A stretch of DNA of 64,000 nucleotides from Pseudomonadota bacterium (GCA_018241425.1 JAFEDU010000002.1:868001-932000); one strand, 5' to 3'. Shown: positions 1 through 10,534, counted from the stretch's first letter. Numbers and translations: made by a program. The notes: generated by a model not told the origin, from the letters alone.

Positions 1-1
1 C

Positions 2-124
2 GCCCTGAAGATGCCGGTGCTCAACGAGCCGGCCCCGCCCCCCCGGGGCCCGAAGGACCCCTGCCTCGACCAGCCCCCGCCGTTCAAGGTGCCCAAACCC
101 GTGACCCCGACCCCCCAAGCCTAG
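2..124 (+). CDS. C-terminal end of an unidentified protein (5' part outside window)
   Basis: An open frame enters from the left edge and stops at TAG 122-124, giving about 40 residues that are very rich in proline, with a PAPPPRGP stretch and a PKPVTPTPQA end. The proline-rich tail and the stop followed by a non-coding stretch suggest the end of a real gene. Nothing visible identifies the protein. A coincidental open frame in GC-rich DNA cannot be excluded. Confidence 0.35.
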   Translation, partial: ALKMPVLNEPAPPPRGPKDPCLDQPPPFKVPKPVTPTPQA

Positions 125-271
125 GGCCTGCGAGGGTTTCACAGGCGGCCGCGGCCGTCCGGCGCGCCCGTGCGGCCGCCCGGCGCATGCTTTATCATCC
201 GCGCCCCCCGGCGAGCCTTGTGGTTCGGAAGGCTGCCGAGGCGGCGCGAAGGATCGCGCAAGTCCCTGATC

Positions 272-363
272 GGAGAGGTGGCCGAGCGGTCGAAGGCGCT
301 GGACTGGAATTCCAGTAACATCTTCACGGGTGTTCGTGGGTTCGAATCCCACCCTCTCCGCCA
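272..363 (+). tRNA. tRNA-Ser (anticodon GGA)
   Basis: Acceptor strand GGAGAGG (272-278) pairs with CCTCTCC (353-359), followed by discriminator G360 and an encoded CCA (361-363). The anticodon arm CTGGA-CT-GGA-AT-TCCAG reads GGA, for serine UCC/UCU codons. A long variable arm, typical of class II tRNAs, and a TTCGAAT T-loop are present. Confidence 0.97.
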
Positions 364-383
364 CCTCGAAGTTTGTCACCCGC

Positions 384-1148
384 CTAGCGCGTGGCCGCCC
401 CCGACCGGGGGTGGCTGCCGGCGCGCTGCGGGAAGCACAGGACCAGGAACACCACGAGGGCCAGCAGGATCGCGGAGGCGAGCGGCCGGCTGACATCCAG
501 CCCCCCCTGCGCGTGCGGCTTGTCGAAGAAGTCCCCCACCGTCGCCCCGAGCGGCCGCGTGAGGATGAAGGCGCTCCAGAAGAGGGCGACGCGCGAGGTG
601 CGGGTCCAGAAGTACAGCGCCGCCACCAGCGCGAGGGCCGCTCCGAAGAGGAGCGCGCCGCCGCCGTAGCCGAGCCCCGCATCCGCGGCCCAGTCTCCGA
701 GCGCGGTCCCGAGGGTCTGCGAGAAGGTGATCGTGACCCAGTAGAACGCCTCGACCTTCGGGGTGTTCACCGTGTCAACGGCGATGGTGCCCTCGCTGCG
801 GTACCAGGCGGCCAGCGCGGCGGCGACGCAGGCGGCGAGCAGGAGCGAGCCGCCGAGGTAGCCGATACCGAGGGAGCGGTCGGCGAAGTCCGCGAGCGTG
901 GTGCCCGCGGTGGTGGAGGCAATGATCGTCGCCCAGTAGAGCATCGGGCGGAAAACGCGCGCGCGGATCTGCGCCACCACCAGCGCGGCGAGCAGCGCGA
1001 GGAAGATGGCGGTGCTGGCGAGGTAACCCAGGTTCAGCGTCATCGACAGCGTATCGCCGCCGGTCTCCCCGAGCGTGGTGGCGACGATCTTGATGACCCA
1101 GAAGAGCAGGGTGACGGCCGGGACCTTGCTCAGTACCTGTGCGTTCAA
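384..1148 (-). CDS. Multi-pass membrane protein with internal repeats (COG4705-like)
   Basis: This 254-residue protein is mostly hydrophobic, with about eight predicted membrane segments in repeated units. Each unit carries a similar polar motif: TLGETGGDTLS, TTAGTTLADF, TLGTALGDWA and PLGATVGDFFD. This repeated T-x-G-x-x-x-x-D pattern resembles the uncharacterised COG4705 membrane-anchored family; no biochemical function is known to me. I chose the TTG at 1146-1148 because GGGAG (minus strand, complement of 1156-1160) lies 7 nt upstream. An upstream ATG near 1268 would add an Arg/Ala-rich extension unlike the family. It stands alone on the minus strand between a tRNA gene and the SRP RNA. 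Confidence 0.75.
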   Translation of the reverse strand: MNAQVLSKVPAVTLLFWVIKIVATTLGETGGDTLSMTLNLGYLASTAIFLALLAALVVAQIRARVFRPMLYWATIIASTTAGTTLADFADRSLGIGYLGGSLLLAACVAAALAAWYRSEGTIAVDTVNTPKVEAFYWVTITFSQTLGTALGDWAADAGLGYGGGALLFGAALALVAALYFWTRTSRVALFWSAFILTRPLGATVGDFFDKPHAQGGLDVSRPLASAILLALVVFLVLCFPQRAGSHPRSGAATR

Positions 1149-1342
1149 TCGACCACTCCCTGGTGAGGCTGCCGCCCGCGGGGCCTGCGCAGCGTCTGTG
1201 GTAGCATCCGGCCTACAGTGACAGGTCCGGGTTCCCGCCCGCCGCGCCCCGGAAGAAAGGCGCCGCACCGGCAGTCTAACCCGGGCTTGCGCCGCGCGAG
1301 CCGCGCCCCCACCTGGGCTGTCTGATTGTTGGCGACGACTAT

Positions 1343-1455
1343 GGTGGCCCGCATTGGTTTCTCCGCGACGACCAGTCGTGAATCCCGTCAGGGCCGGAAG
1401 GCAGCAGCGGCAGCGGCGATGTCGGGTGCCGGAGCTTAAGCTGGTGCGGGCCGCC
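1343..1455 (+). ncRNA. ffs: Signal recognition particle RNA (4.5S RNA)
   Basis: The conserved SRP domain IV is present at about 1384-1428, with GTCAGGGCCGGAAGGCAGCAG and the matching 3' strand ending GGTGCCGG. The ends pair perfectly: GGTGGCCCGCA (1343-1353) with TGCGGGCCGCC (1445-1455). The predicted length of about 113 nt matches the Escherichia coli 4.5S RNA. The RNA binds Ffh and targets nascent membrane proteins to the translocon. It ends 29 nt before dnaX. Confidence 0.95.
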
Positions 1456-1484
1456 TCCCGGTCGGCGCCTGCAGGGATTCTGGG

Positions 1485-3059
1485 ATGACCTACACCGCCT
1501 TAGCCCGCAAGTGGCGCCCGAAGAACTTCGCCGAGCTCGTCGGCCAGGAGCACGTGCGCCGCGCGCTGGTGAACGCGCTCGGCAGCGGACGCGTGCACCA
1601 CGCGTTCCTCTTCACCGGTACCCGCGGGGTGGGCAAGACCACCATCGCGCGCATCTTCGCCAAGTGCCTCAACTGCGAGCAGGGCGTGACCGCCGAGCCG
1701 GACGGCACCTGCGCGAGCTGCCGCGAGATCGATGCCGGCCGCTTCCCGGACCTCATCGAGGTCGACGCGGCCTCCCGCACCAAGGTCGACGACACGCGCG
1801 AGCTCCTGGACAACGTGCAGTACGCACCCGCGCGCGGGCGCTACAAGGTGTACCTCATCGACGAGGTGCACATGCTCTCGGCGCACTCCTTCAACGCGCT
1901 CCTGAAGACCCTCGAGGAGCCCCCGCCGCACGTGAAGTTCCTGCTCGCCACCACCGACCCGCAGAAGCTGCCGGTCACCGTGCTGTCGCGCTGCCTGCAG
2001 TTCAACCTGAAGCGCCTGCCGGCCGCGGCTATCGCCGCCCACATGCAGCACATCCTCACGCAGGAGGGCATCGCCTTCGAGCCCGCGGGCGTGAAGCTCA
2101 TCGCCCAGGCGGCCGACGGCAGCATGCGCGACGGGCTGTCGCTCCTGGACCAGCTGATCGCGTTCGGCGGCGGCACGGCGAACGAGGCGGAAGCCCGCGC
2201 CATGCTGGGCACGGTGGCGCGCGACCACGTGGTGCGCCTCGCCGGCGCACTCGCCGGCGGGGATGCCGCGGCACTCCTCGCCGCGGCGACGGCGCTCGAG
2301 GAGTTCTCGCCCGACTACGCGCAGGTGCTCGACGAGCTCGCTGCGCTCCTGGTGCGGGTGGCGTTCCGCCAGACGCTCAAGGACTACGAGGGCGACGAGC
2401 TGTTCGATGCGGCCCTGCTCGCGGAACTTGCCGGCAAGCTGAGCCCCGAGGACGTGCAGCTCTACTACCAGACCGCGATCGTGGGCCGACGCGACCTCGC
2501 GCTCGCCCCCGATCCTCGCACCGGCTTCGAGATGACGCTGCTGCGCATGCTGGCCTTCCGCCCCGCGGGCGGCGAGGCGCCGCGCGTGGGGGCCCCGTCG
2601 CGCCCCGCGGCCGCCGCGGTACCGGCAGCACCCGCGCGCGAGGCTACCGCCACCGCACCGGGTCCTGCGCCCGCCGCCGCCACCGGGGACTGGGCCCAGA
2701 TCGTCGCGCGCCTGGAGCTGTCCGGGGCCGCGCGGCAGCTCGCGCACCACTGCGTGTTCCTGGGGCGCCAGGGCACGGTGGTGCGGCTCGCCCTGGACCC
2801 CAGGAACCAGCTGCTGCGCACCGCGGCCCTCGAGGAGAAGCTCGCGCAGGCGCTCGCGCGCCATTACGGGGAGCCGGTGCGCCTGGAGTTCCAGGCCGCC
2901 ACCGCCGCGGCCGAGACCCCGGCCCAGGCCCAGCGGCGCGCCTCGGAGGACGAGCTCGCCCTGGCGCGCCGCGCGTTCGAGGAGGACGCAGCGGTCAAGG
3001 GGCTGCGCGAGCGCTTCGGCGCCACCGTGCTACCGGATACCGTGCGACCGGTAAAATGA
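1485..3059 (+). CDS. dnaX: DNA polymerase III subunit tau (clamp-loader ATPase)
   Basis: DnaX drives the clamp loader that opens the beta sliding clamp and couples polymerase cores to the helicase. The N-terminus MTYTALARKWRP is typical. Walker A GTRGVGKT lies at 45-52, Walker B IDEVHM near 125-130, and the SRC sensor at 168-170. Zinc-module cysteines are seen at 61, 64, 76 and 79; the cysteine usually at 73 is Asp, so C61 may act as replacement ligand. After domain III (about residue 370) comes an Ala/Pro-rich linker and a short C-terminal domain. At 524 aa it is shorter than E. coli tau (643). I see no A-AAA-AAG type slippery site, so a frameshifted gamma form is not evident. It starts the dnaX-ybaB-recR group. 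Confidence 0.97.
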   Translation: MTYTALARKWRPKNFAELVGQEHVRRALVNALGSGRVHHAFLFTGTRGVGKTTIARIFAKCLNCEQGVTAEPDGTCASCREIDAGRFPDLIEVDAASRTKVDDTRELLDNVQYAPARGRYKVYLIDEVHMLSAHSFNALLKTLEEPPPHVKFLLATTDPQKLPVTVLSRCLQFNLKRLPAAAIAAHMQHILTQEGIAFEPAGVKLIAQAADGSMRDGLSLLDQLIAFGGGTANEAEARAMLGTVARDHVVRLAGALAGGDAAALLAAATALEEFSPDYAQVLDELAALLVRVAFRQTLKDYEGDELFDAALLAELAGKLSPEDVQLYYQTAIVGRRDLALAPDPRTGFEMTLLRMLAFRPAGGEAPRVGAPSRPAAAAVPAAPAREATATAPGPAPAAATGDWAQIVARLELSGAARQLAHHCVFLGRQGTVVRLALDPRNQLLRTAALEEKLAQALARHYGEPVRLEFQAATAAAETPAQAQRRASEDELALARRAFEEDAAVKGLRERFGATVLPDTVRPVK

Positions 3060-3107
3060 GTTTCGGGCGCTCGCGCGCCGCCATCCCGCCACAGGAACCC
3101 CACGCCC

Positions 3108-3431
3108 ATGAAGCCGAACCTCAACAACCTGATGAAGCAAGCGCAGGCCATGCAGGCCAACATGCAGAAGGCCCAGGCCGAGATCGCCAACATCGAGGTG
3201 GTGGGCGAGTCCGGCGGCGGCATGGTCAAGATCACCATGAACGGGAAGCACGAGGTGAAGCGCGTGCAGATCGAGCCGACCGTGAGCGGCGAGGACCGCG
3301 ACCTGCTCGAGGACCTGATCGCCGCCGCCGCCAACGATGCGGTCCACAAGGTCGAGGCGCGGATCCAGGAGAAGATGTCCGGGCTCACCGCCGGCCTGCA
3401 GCTGCCCCCGGGCATGAAGCTGCCGTTCTGA
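3108..3431 (+). CDS. ybaB: Nucleoid-associated protein, YbaB/EbfC family
   Basis: A 107-residue protein in the conserved dnaX-ybaB-recR arrangement. The family forms small dimers that bind DNA and associate with the nucleoid. The sequence shows the typical N-terminal amphipathic helix rich in Met, Gln and Lys, the [15 protein letters not shown] core strand region, and a C-terminal helix near [10 protein letters not shown]. It lies 48 nt after dnaX and 13 nt before recR, consistent with co-transcription. Confidence 0.95.
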   Translation: MKPNLNNLMKQAQAMQANMQKAQAEIANIEVVGESGGGMVKITMNGKHEVKRVQIEPTVSGEDRDLLEDLIAAAANDAVHKVEARIQEKMSGLTAGLQLPPGMKLPF

Positions 3432-3444
3432 TCCGCCGGGCCTG

Positions 3445-4041
3445 ATGAAGCACTCCCCGCACCTCGCCCGGCTCATCGAGGCGCTGCGTGTCCTGCCCGG
3501 CGTGGGCCCGAAGAGCGCCCAGCGCATGGCGTTCCACCTGCTCCAGGAGGGGCGCCCGGGCGCGCGTGCCCTGGGCGATGCGCTGCAGGCGGCGCTCACC
3601 AGCGTCCGGCGCTGCCAGCGCTGCCGCATGCTCACCGAGGACACCCTGTGCATCATCTGCGCCGCGACCCAGCGGGATGCGAGCCTCCTGTGCGCGGTCG
3701 AGTCCCCGGCGGACGTGGTCGCCATCGAGTCCTCCGGCAGCTACCGCGGGCGCTACTTCGTGCTGATGGGACACCTCTCGCCGCTTGATGGCATCGGGCC
3801 CGAGGAGCTCGGGGTGCGCGAGCTCGAGGCCATCCTCACCGAGGGCGGGGTGCGCGAGCTGATCCTCGCCACCAACTCCACCGTCGAGGGCGAGGCGACC
3901 GCGCACTTCCTCAGCGACCTGGCCACGCGCCGCGGTATCCGGGCGAGCCGCATCGCCCAGGGGGTCCCGGTCGGCGGTGAACTCGAGTACGTCGACGGCG
4001 GCACGCTGGCGCACGCACTCGCCGGGCGCCAGTCGCTGTAG
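3445..4041 (+). CDS. recR: Recombination mediator RecR
   Basis: RecR acts with RecF and RecO to load RecA on gapped DNA. The 198-residue length is standard. The N-terminal helix-hairpin-helix ([17 protein letters not shown], about 17-33) is followed by a four-cysteine zinc module (C57, C60, C69, C72). A Toprim domain covers about 80-175, including the acidic E-S-S-G-x-Y-R-G-R-Y segment. The last gene of the dnaX-ybaB-recR cluster. Confidence 0.97.
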   Translation: MKHSPHLARLIEALRVLPGVGPKSAQRMAFHLLQEGRPGARALGDALQAALTSVRRCQRCRMLTEDTLCIICAATQRDASLLCAVESPADVVAIESSGSYRGRYFVLMGHLSPLDGIGPEELGVRELEAILTEGGVRELILATNSTVEGEATAHFLSDLATRRGIRASRIAQGVPVGGELEYVDGGTLAHALAGRQSL

Positions 4042-4087
4042 CGGGCGTGCCGCCGGAACAGCCCGAGGCGGGCGGGCGGGGCGCCGC

Positions 4088-5566
4088 GTGAGCGACTCCG
4101 CAGCCCGCGGGGCAGGCGGTTCCCTCCCCGGCGAGCTACTGCCGTGGCTCGTGGCGGTCGCCTTCTTCATGCAGGCGCTCGACACCACGATCCTCAACAC
4201 CGCCGTGCCGAGCATCGCGCGCGCGCTCGAGGTGGCACCGCTCAGCATGAAGTCGGTGCTCTCGAGCTACTCGCTGAGCCTCGCCGTGTTCATCCCGGTC
4301 AGCGGCTGGATGGCCAACCGCTTCGGCACGCGGCGCGTGTTCGGCAGCGCCATCGGCCTGTTCGCGCTCGGCTCGCTCCTGTGCGGGCTGGCGCGCAACA
4401 TCCACTGGCTGGTGGCTTTCCGCATCCTGCAGGGCTGCGGCGGGGCGATGATGGTGCCGGTCGGTCGCCTCACCCTGGTGCGCAGCTTCCCGAAGTCGGA
4501 GCTGGTGCGCGCCATGAGCTTCGTCGCCATCCCCGGCCTCATCGGCCCGATGCTGGGCCCGGTGGCCGGCGGCCTGATCACCGGGTACCTGCACTGGAGC
4601 GTGATCTTCTTCCTGAACGTGCCCATCGGGCTCGCCGGGCTCTACCTCGTGTACCGCTTCCTGCCCGACTACCGCCAGAGCGATACCCCGGCACTGGACA
4701 TCGCGGGCCTCATGTTCTTCAGCAGCGGCATCGCGCTCCTGTCGTACGTGCTGGAGGTGTTCGGCGAGCACCGCCTGGGGCTCGCCAGCATCCTCGGCCT
4801 GCTGGCGCTCGCGACCCTCCTGCTCGTGCTCTACGGGCTGCGCAGCGCGCGCATCGCGCACCCGCTCCTGAACCTGGTGCTCTTCCGCCTGCGGACCTTC
4901 CGCGCCGCCGTCGGCGGCAGCTTCTTCACGCGCATCGCCATCGGCGGCGTGCCGTTCCTGTTTCCGCTCCTCTACCAGGTAGGCCTGGGCTTCACCCCGG
5001 TGCAGTCCGGCATGCTCCTGATGCCGCAGGCGCTCGCGGCGATCAGCCTGAAGCCCTTCATGCCGCGGATCCTCGCGCGCTTCGGCTACCGCGCGGTGCT
5101 CATCTCCAACACGCTGATGCTCGGGGTCATGATCTGCCTGTTCGCGACCATCGGGGCGGCGACGCCGGTGTGGCTCATCGTGGTGCAGGCCTTCGCCTAC
5201 GGGTTCGTCCAGTCCCTGCAGTTCACCTGCATGAACACGCTCGTGTACTCCGACGTCGCGCAGGCCGATGCCGGCACGGCGAGCACGATCGCGAGCACCG
5301 CCCAGCAGCTGTCGATGAGCTTCGGGGTCGCCGGCGCCTCGCTGGTGGCCGCGGTCTTCGTGCCCGACCGCTTCCACACCACCCCGGCGCAGATGATCCA
5401 CGGCGTGCACGAGGCGTTCCTGGTACTCGGCGTCGCCACGGTGATCTCGACGCTGGTGTTCGGCTCGTTGCGCGGCGACGACGGCAGCTCCGTCAGCCGG
5501 CACGGCGCGGCGGATGCGGGCGCGGAGGGCGGGGCGCTCGCGGCCGCCGCCCCGCACGGCAGCTGA
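4088..5566 (+). CDS. MFS multidrug exporter, DHA2 (EmrB/QacA-like) family
   Basis: A 492-residue integral membrane protein with about 14 predicted transmembrane segments, as in the drug:H+ antiporter-2 family. Motifs include [14 protein letters not shown] in the first helix, the loop-2/3 signature [14 protein letters not shown], and the motif-C-like proline/glycine segment [16 protein letters not shown] at 4088-4090 is chosen as start. It begins 46 nt after recR. No EmrA-like membrane fusion partner lies next to it, so the substrate and whether it acts alone cannot be told. Confidence 0.85.
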   Translation: MSDSAARGAGGSLPGELLPWLVAVAFFMQALDTTILNTAVPSIARALEVAPLSMKSVLSSYSLSLAVFIPVSGWMANRFGTRRVFGSAIGLFALGSLLCGLARNIHWLVAFRILQGCGGAMMVPVGRLTLVRSFPKSELVRAMSFVAIPGLIGPMLGPVAGGLITGYLHWSVIFFLNVPIGLAGLYLVYRFLPDYRQSDTPALDIAGLMFFSSGIALLSYVLEVFGEHRLGLASILGLLALATLLLVLYGLRSARIAHPLLNLVLFRLRTFRAAVGGSFFTRIAIGGVPFLFPLLYQVGLGFTPVQSGMLLMPQALAAISLKPFMPRILARFGYRAVLISNTLMLGVMICLFATIGAATPVWLIVVQAFAYGFVQSLQFTCMNTLVYSDVAQADAGTASTIASTAQQLSMSFGVAGASLVAAVFVPDRFHTTPAQMIHGVHEAFLVLGVATVISTLVFGSLRGDDGSSVSRHGAADAGAEGGALAAAAPHGS

Positions 5567-5573
5567 GCGCGCT

Positions 5574-6491
5574 TTAGCGCTGGCGCTGGGGGCCGCGGGC
5601 GGCGCTCAGGTCCTCGTACAGCCGGCGCAGGCGCCGGTAACTCTCGTAGCGGCGCGGCCACAGGCTCCCGTCCTCGGCCGCGCTGCGCACCGCACAGCCC
5701 GGTTCGCGCATGTGCCGGCAGTCGCCGAAGCGGCAGCCGGGGGCGAGCCGTGCGACCTCCACGAACCCGAGCGTGCGCTCATCGAGCATCTGGATGGCCG
5801 GGGCGAAGTCGCGCACGCCCGGCGAGTCGATGAGTCCCGCGTCCCCGGGCAGCTCGTACAGCCGCGCGGCGGTGGTGGTGTGGCGTCCCTCCTCCTCGCG
5901 CACCAGCGCGCCGACGGCGATCTGCGCCGCCGGCACCAGGCGGGCGACCAGCGAGGACTTGCCGACGCCCGACTGGCCGACGAGGGCGGCCAGCGTGCCC
6001 GGTGCGATGGCGGCGAGCAGCTGCGGGAGCCCGGCGCCGGAGTCGGCCGAGACTTCCACGCACGGGTAGCCGGCGGCCAAGTACACCGCGAGCTCCGCGC
6101 GCACGTCGGCGTCGATGCCGAGGTCGGACTTGTTGAGCACCAGGTGGCCGCCGATGCCGGCGGCGGTGGCGGCTGCGAGGTAGCGGTCGAGCACGAAGTA
6201 GTCCGGGGCCGGGAGCGGGGCCAGCACCACCAGGAGCTCGCGCAGGTTGGCGACGACCGGTTCGGCCGCGCCGCGCAGGTTGGAGCGGTACAGGGCCGTG
6301 GCGCGCGGCAGCACCTCGGTCACGTGCAGCTCCTCGTGCTGCGGGTCGAGGCGGCAGCGCACCTCGTCGCCGCACACGATGCTGAGCGAGCGACCGAGCG
6401 GGCGGGCGGCCAGCGTGCGCCCGTCGGCGGTGCGCACCGCCAGGTGCCGCCCGAAGGCGGCGACCACGCGTGCGGAGAGGGAGTCGGTCAT
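5574..6491 (-). CDS. rsgA: Ribosome small-subunit biogenesis GTPase RsgA
   Basis: RsgA is a late 30S maturation factor whose GTPase is activated by the ribosome. The 305-residue protein has an N-terminal OB fold followed by a circularly permuted GTPase: G4 NKSD at 120-123 precedes G1 GQSGVGKS at 172-179 and G3 DSPG at 222-225. A C-terminal zinc site is visible (C253, C258, H260, C266). It is divergent from orn, with 87 nt between the start codons, an arrangement common in gammaproteobacteria. Confidence 0.95.
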   Translation of the reverse strand: MTDSLSARVVAAFGRHLAVRTADGRTLAARPLGRSLSIVCGDEVRCRLDPQHEELHVTEVLPRATALYRSNLRGAAEPVVANLRELLVVLAPLPAPDYFVLDRYLAAATAAGIGGHLVLNKSDLGIDADVRAELAVYLAAGYPCVEVSADSGAGLPQLLAAIAPGTLAALVGQSGVGKSSLVARLVPAAQIAVGALVREEEGRHTTTAARLYELPGDAGLIDSPGVRDFAPAIQMLDERTLGFVEVARLAPGCRFGDCRHMREPGCAVRSAAEDGSLWPRRYESYRRLRRLYEDLSAARGPQRQR

Positions 6492-6578
6492 GACAACGGC
6501 GCGGTCCCGGGCCTGCTACACTTTCGTCTCACGGCCGCCGCTGCGGCCGTATCCCACGCTACCACCAGTCGGGCCTGC

Positions 6579-7148
6579 ATGCCGAGCGCTGACAACCTCA
6601 TCTGGATCGACCTGGAGATGACCGGGCTCAAGCCCGAGACGGACGTGATCATCGAGATCGCCACCGTCGTCACCGACAAGGAGCTGAACGTGCTGGCCGA
6701 GGGCCCGGAGCTGGCCCTGCACCAGAGCGAGGAGGTGCTCGCCGGAATGGACTCCTGGAACCAGCGGCAGCACGGCTCCTCGGGCCTGCTCGCGCGCGTG
6801 CGCGCGAGCAGCGTGACGGCGGCCGAGGCGCAGCGCCGCACGCTCGAGTTCCTGACGCCCCTGGTCGCCGCCGGCGCCTCGCCGATGTGCGGCAACAGCA
6901 TCTGCCAGGACCGGCGCTTCCTCGCGCGCCTGATGCCCGAGCTCGAGCGCTTCTTCCACTACCGCAACCTGGATGTCTCCACGCTCAAGGAGCTGGCGCG
7001 CCGCTGGGCACCGGGAATGGCCGAGGGGTTCGTGAAGCAGGGGGCGCACCTGGCGAGCGCCGATATCCACGAGTCGATCCGCGAGCTGCGCTACTACCGC
7101 GCGCGGCTGTTCGCGCCGGCGTTCGCCGGCAGCCCCGCGAGCGCCTAG
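6579..7148 (+). CDS. orn: Oligoribonuclease
   Basis: Orn degrades 2-5 nt RNAs, including pGpG from cyclic-di-GMP turnover, to mononucleotides. The 189-residue protein carries the DEDDh exonuclease signature: [10 protein letters not shown] with D11 and E13, an aspartate in SICQDRRF, and a C-terminal H-x4-D (HLASAD). The ATG at 6579 matches the usual N-terminus. Its TAG stop lies in a CTAG that on the other strand also ends ppsA, so the two convergent genes overlap by four bases. Confidence 0.96.
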   Translation: MPSADNLIWIDLEMTGLKPETDVIIEIATVVTDKELNVLAEGPELALHQSEEVLAGMDSWNQRQHGSSGLLARVRASSVTAAEAQRRTLEFLTPLVAAGASPMCGNSICQDRRFLARLMPELERFFHYRNLDVSTLKELARRWAPGMAEGFVKQGAHLASADIHESIRELRYYRARLFAPAFAGSPASA

Positions 7149-9520
7149 CTCAGGGCCTTGCCCGAGGGCGGCTGGGCGAGGAACAGCCAGGTCTCGATCA
7201 CCGTGTCCGGGTTGAGCGACATGCTCTCGATGCCCTGGTCGAGGAGCCAGCGCGCAAGATCCGGGTGATCCGAGGGGCCCTGGCCGCAGATGCCGACGTA
7301 CTTGCCGGACTTGCGGCAGGCCGTGATCGCGAGCGAGAGGAGCTTGCGCACCGCCGCGTCGCGCTCGTCGAAGTGGCGCGCGACGATGGCCGAGTCGCGG
7401 TCCAGGCCGAGGGTGAGCTGCGTCATGTCGTTCGAGCCGATCGACATGCCGTCGAAGTATTTGAGGAAGTCATCCGCGAGCAGCGCGTTGGTGGGCAGCT
7501 CGCACATCATGATGAGCTTCAGCCCCTGGGTGCCTGACCTCAGCCCGTTGGCGGCCAGGAGCTCGGTGACCTCGCGCGCCTCGTCCACCCGGCGCACGAA
7601 CGGCACCATGACCTGCACGTTGGTGAGGCCCATCTCCTCGCGCACGCGGCGGATCGCCCGGCACTCGAGCTCGAAGCACGGCCGGAAGCTCTCGTCGGTA
7701 TAGCGCGAGGCGCCGCGGAAGCCGAGCATCGGGTTCTCCTCCTGCGGCTCGTAGCGCGTGCCGCCGATGAGGTTGGCGTACTCGTTGGACTTGAAGTCCG
7801 AGAGGCGCACGATCACCGGCTCGGGGGCAAACGCAGCGGCGATCTGCGCCACGCCCTCGGCAAGCTTGTGCACGTAGAAGGTCACAGGATCCGGGTAGCC
7901 GGCGAACTGCGCGCGGATCTGCTCCTTGAGCTCCCCGTCCAGGCGGTCGAACTCCAGGAGCGCCCGCGGATGCACGCCGATCATGCGGTTGATGATGAAT
8001 TCCAGGCGCGCGAGCCCGACGCCGCTGTTGGGAATCGCGGCGAAGTCGAAGGCGCGGTCCGGGTTGCCGACGTTCATCATGATCTTGACCGGGATCTTCG
8101 GCAGATGGTCGAGCTCGATCTGCTTCTTCTCGAACTCCAGGAGCCCCTCGTACACGTAGCCGGTGTCGCCCTCGGCGCAGGAGACGGTCACCTCCTGGCC
8201 CTCGCGGATCTTCTGCGTGGCGTCCCCGCAGCCCACCACCGCCGGGATCCCGAGCTCGCGGGCGATGATCGCCGCGTGGCAGGTGCGCCCGCCGCGGTTG
8301 GTGACGATTGCGGCGGCGCGCTTCATCACGGGCTCCCAGTCCGGGTCGGTCATGTCGGCGACCAGCACGTCGCCGGACTGCACGCGCGCCATCTCCGCGG
8401 CGCCCTTGATGACGCGCGCGGTGCCCGCGCCGATGCGCTGGCCGATGCTGCGTCCGGTGGCGAGCACCCTGGAGGTGCCCTTGAGCGCGTAGCGCTGGAT
8501 GGTGCGGCCGGCGCGGCTCTGCACGGTCTCCGGGCGTGCCTGCAGGATGTAGATGGCCCCGGTGGCGCCATCGCGCGCCCATTCGATGTCCATCGGACGC
8601 TGGTAGTGCTCTTCGATGATGAGCGCCTGGCGCGCGAGCACCGTCAGGTCCTCGTCGCTCAGGCAGAAGCGGCGCCGGTCGGCCTCGGGCACCTCGACGG
8701 TCTGCACTCGCTCGGCGGAGCCCGCCGGCGCATACACCATCTTGATGGCCTTGGCGCCGAGGTTCCGGCGCAGCACCGCGTGCCGGCCGGCACGCACGGC
8801 GGGCTTGTAGAGGTAGAACTCGTCCGGGTTCACCGCGCCCTGCACCACGGTCTCCCCGAGGCCCCAGGAGGCGGTGATGAAGACCACGTCGCGGAACCCC
8901 GAGTCGGTGTCGAGCGTGAACATCACCCCGCTCGCGCCGAGGTCGGAGCGTGCCATGTGCTGCACGCCGGCCGACAGCGCCACGGCGCTGTGGTCGAAGC
9001 CCTGGTGCACGCGGTAGGAGATGGCGCGGTCGTTGAAGAGCGAGGCGAACACCTCGTGCATCGCCTTGAGCACGGCGGCCTCGCCGCGCACGTTCAGGAA
9101 GGTCTCCTGCTGCCCGGCGAAGGAGGCCTCCGGCAGGTCCTCGGCGGTGGCCGAGGAGCGCACTGCGACCGCGATCTCGGCGTTGCCGGACATGGCGCGC
9201 AGCTGCGCGCTCACCGCCTGCTCGAAGTCCTTCTGGAACGGCGTTGCCATGATCCACTGGCGGATACGCGCCCCGCTCGCGGCGAGCTTGGTGACGTCAT
9301 CGACGTTCAGGGTGGCAAGTTCCGTGCGGATGCGCTCATCGAGCCCGCCCTGCTTGAGGAACTCGCGGTAGGCATGCGCGGTGGTGGCGAAGCCGCCCGG
9401 GACCTGCACGCCCAGGCGGGCGAGGGAGCCGATCATCTCCCCGAGGGAGGCGTTCTTGCCGCCCACGGTCTCGACGTCGTGCATTCCCAACTTCTCGAAC
9501 GGGATGACCAAAGCTTCCAA
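7145..9520 (-). CDS. ppsA: Phosphoenolpyruvate synthase
   Basis: PpsA converts pyruvate, ATP and water to PEP, AMP and phosphate for gluconeogenesis. Domains in order: N-terminal ATP-grasp ([11 protein letters not shown] start), the central swivelling domain with the catalytic histidine in GGRTCHAAI, and the C-terminal PEP-binding TIM barrel with SIGSNDMTQ and the CGQGPS cysteine near the end. I chose TTG at 9518-9520 because a GAGGAG ribosome site sits 5 nt upstream and the product becomes 791 aa, matching the family; an upstream frame extension is not conserved in type. It is divergent from its regulator ppsR. Confidence 0.96.
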   Translation of the reverse strand: MEALVIPFEKLGMHDVETVGGKNASLGEMIGSLARLGVQVPGGFATTAHAYREFLKQGGLDERIRTELATLNVDDVTKLAASGARIRQWIMATPFQKDFEQAVSAQLRAMSGNAEIAVAVRSSATAEDLPEASFAGQQETFLNVRGEAAVLKAMHEVFASLFNDRAISYRVHQGFDHSAVALSAGVQHMARSDLGASGVMFTLDTDSGFRDVVFITASWGLGETVVQGAVNPDEFYLYKPAVRAGRHAVLRRNLGAKAIKMVYAPAGSAERVQTVEVPEADRRRFCLSDEDLTVLARQALIIEEHYQRPMDIEWARDGATGAIYILQARPETVQSRAGRTIQRYALKGTSRVLATGRSIGQRIGAGTARVIKGAAEMARVQSGDVLVADMTDPDWEPVMKRAAAIVTNRGGRTCHAAIIARELGIPAVVGCGDATQKIREGQEVTVSCAEGDTGYVYEGLLEFEKKQIELDHLPKIPVKIMMNVGNPDRAFDFAAIPNSGVGLARLEFIINRMIGVHPRALLEFDRLDGELKEQIRAQFAGYPDPVTFYVHKLAEGVAQIAAAFAPEPVIVRLSDFKSNEYANLIGGTRYEPQEENPMLGFRGASRYTDESFRPCFELECRAIRRVREEMGLTNVQVMVPFVRRVDEAREVTELLAANGLRSGTQGLKLIMMCELPTNALLADDFLKYFDGMSIGSNDMTQLTLGLDRDSAIVARHFDERDAAVRKLLSLAITACRKSGKYVGICGQGPSDHPDLARWLLDQGIESMSLNPDTVIETWLFLAQPPSGKALS

Positions 9521-9619
9521 GGATGCTCCTCGCAAAAGCGCGCGGCGCTTGCTTCGGCCCCGCGCCCGGTGAAACACTGCGGGCGTGTCCGCCCCTAGGC
9601 GTGCAATTATCCCAGAGCC

Positions 9620-10441
9620 GTGAACCGACGAACCGTCTTCTTCGTCTCAGATCAGACCGGCGTGACCGCGGAGACGCTGGGCCACAGCCTCATGACGCAG
9701 TTCGAGGGCGTGGAATTTCGGCCGGTGACTTTGCCATTTGTGTCGGATATTGACAAGGCGCAGGAGGCCGTGCGCCGCATCAACCGGGCGGGCGAGGAGG
9801 CCGGCGTGCGTCCGATCGTCTTCAGCACGCTGGTGCAGGACGAGCTGCGCGAGGTGCTGGTCCGGGCCGATGCCCTGTTCCTCGACATGTTCTCCGCCTT
9901 CGTCGGCCCGCTGGAGCGCGAGCTCAACACGCGCTCCACGCACCGTGCCGGCCGCGCCCACGGTATCGCGGACCTCGCCGCCTACACCACACGCATCAAC
10001 GCCACCAACTTCGCGCTCGCCAACGACGACGGCACCGGCGGAGACTACTCGCACGCGGACGTGATTCTCACCGGGGTCTCGCGCGTCGGCAAGACGCCGA
10101 CCTGCGTTTACATGGCCCTGCAGTACGGCGTGTTCGCGGCCAACTACCCGCTCACCGAGGACGACCTGGAGGCCGGCAAGCTGCCGGCGCGCCTGGAGTC
10201 ATTCCGCAAGAAGCTCTATGCGCTCACGATCAAGCCCGAACGCCTGCAGCAGATCCGTCACGAGCGCCGGCCCGACAGCCGCTACGCCTCGGCCCAGCAG
10301 GTGACCTACGAGCTGCGCGCCGCGCAGGCGCTGTTCGCGCGCTACGGCATCCCCTCGCTCGACACCTCCGAATCCTCGATCGAGGAGATCGCGAGCCGCA
10401 TCCTCTCGACCACCGGCATCGAGCGGCGCCTGCGGCCCTGA
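9620..10441 (+). CDS. ppsR: PEP synthase regulatory protein (bifunctional kinase/pyrophosphorylase)
   Basis: This DUF299 family protein inactivates PEP synthase by ADP-dependent phosphorylation and reactivates it by phosphorolysis. The 273-residue protein has the N-terminus [13 protein letters not shown] and the conserved P-loop GVSRVGKT at 152-159. The GTG at 9620 fits the family start. Its gene is divergent from ppsA with 99 bp between the starts, so the shared intergenic stretch probably holds both promoters. A 12-bp perfect hairpin follows the stop. Confidence 0.95.
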   Translation: MNRRTVFFVSDQTGVTAETLGHSLMTQFEGVEFRPVTLPFVSDIDKAQEAVRRINRAGEEAGVRPIVFSTLVQDELREVLVRADALFLDMFSAFVGPLERELNTRSTHRAGRAHGIADLAAYTTRINATNFALANDDGTGGDYSHADVILTGVSRVGKTPTCVYMALQYGVFAANYPLTEDDLEAGKLPARLESFRKKLYALTIKPERLQQIRHERRPDSRYASAQQVTYELRAAQALFARYGIPSLDTSESSIEEIASRILSTTGIERRLRP

Positions 10442-10444
10442 AGC

Positions 10445-10475
10445 GCGTGCGGCGCGAACTGTGCGCGCCGCACGC
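10445..10475. terminator. Strong hairpin after ppsR
   Basis: GCGTGCGGCGCG (10445-10456) and CGCGCCGCACGC (10464-10475) form a perfect 12-bp stem with a 7-nt loop, starting 3 nt after the ppsR stop. No T-run follows, so it may be an RNA-stabilising end or an atypical terminator. Confidence 0.5.
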
Positions 10476-10534
10476 CGCGGTCGCACGCTTCTTGCACGTG
10501 CGCATATCGCGAAAAATTCGCGCGCAGTTCGCAC

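Noticed and set aside
384..1166. Long plus-strand frame (330-1166) through the membrane-protein gene
   Set aside because: It is Arg/Glu/Gly-rich with no recognisable domain and is the shadow of a hydrophobic minus-strand protein with repeated motifs, typical of high-GC DNA.
9521..9577. Longer ppsA start near 9577
   Set aside because: The added residues are basic and unlike the family; TTG 9520 has a GAGGAG site 5 nt upstream and gives the standard length.
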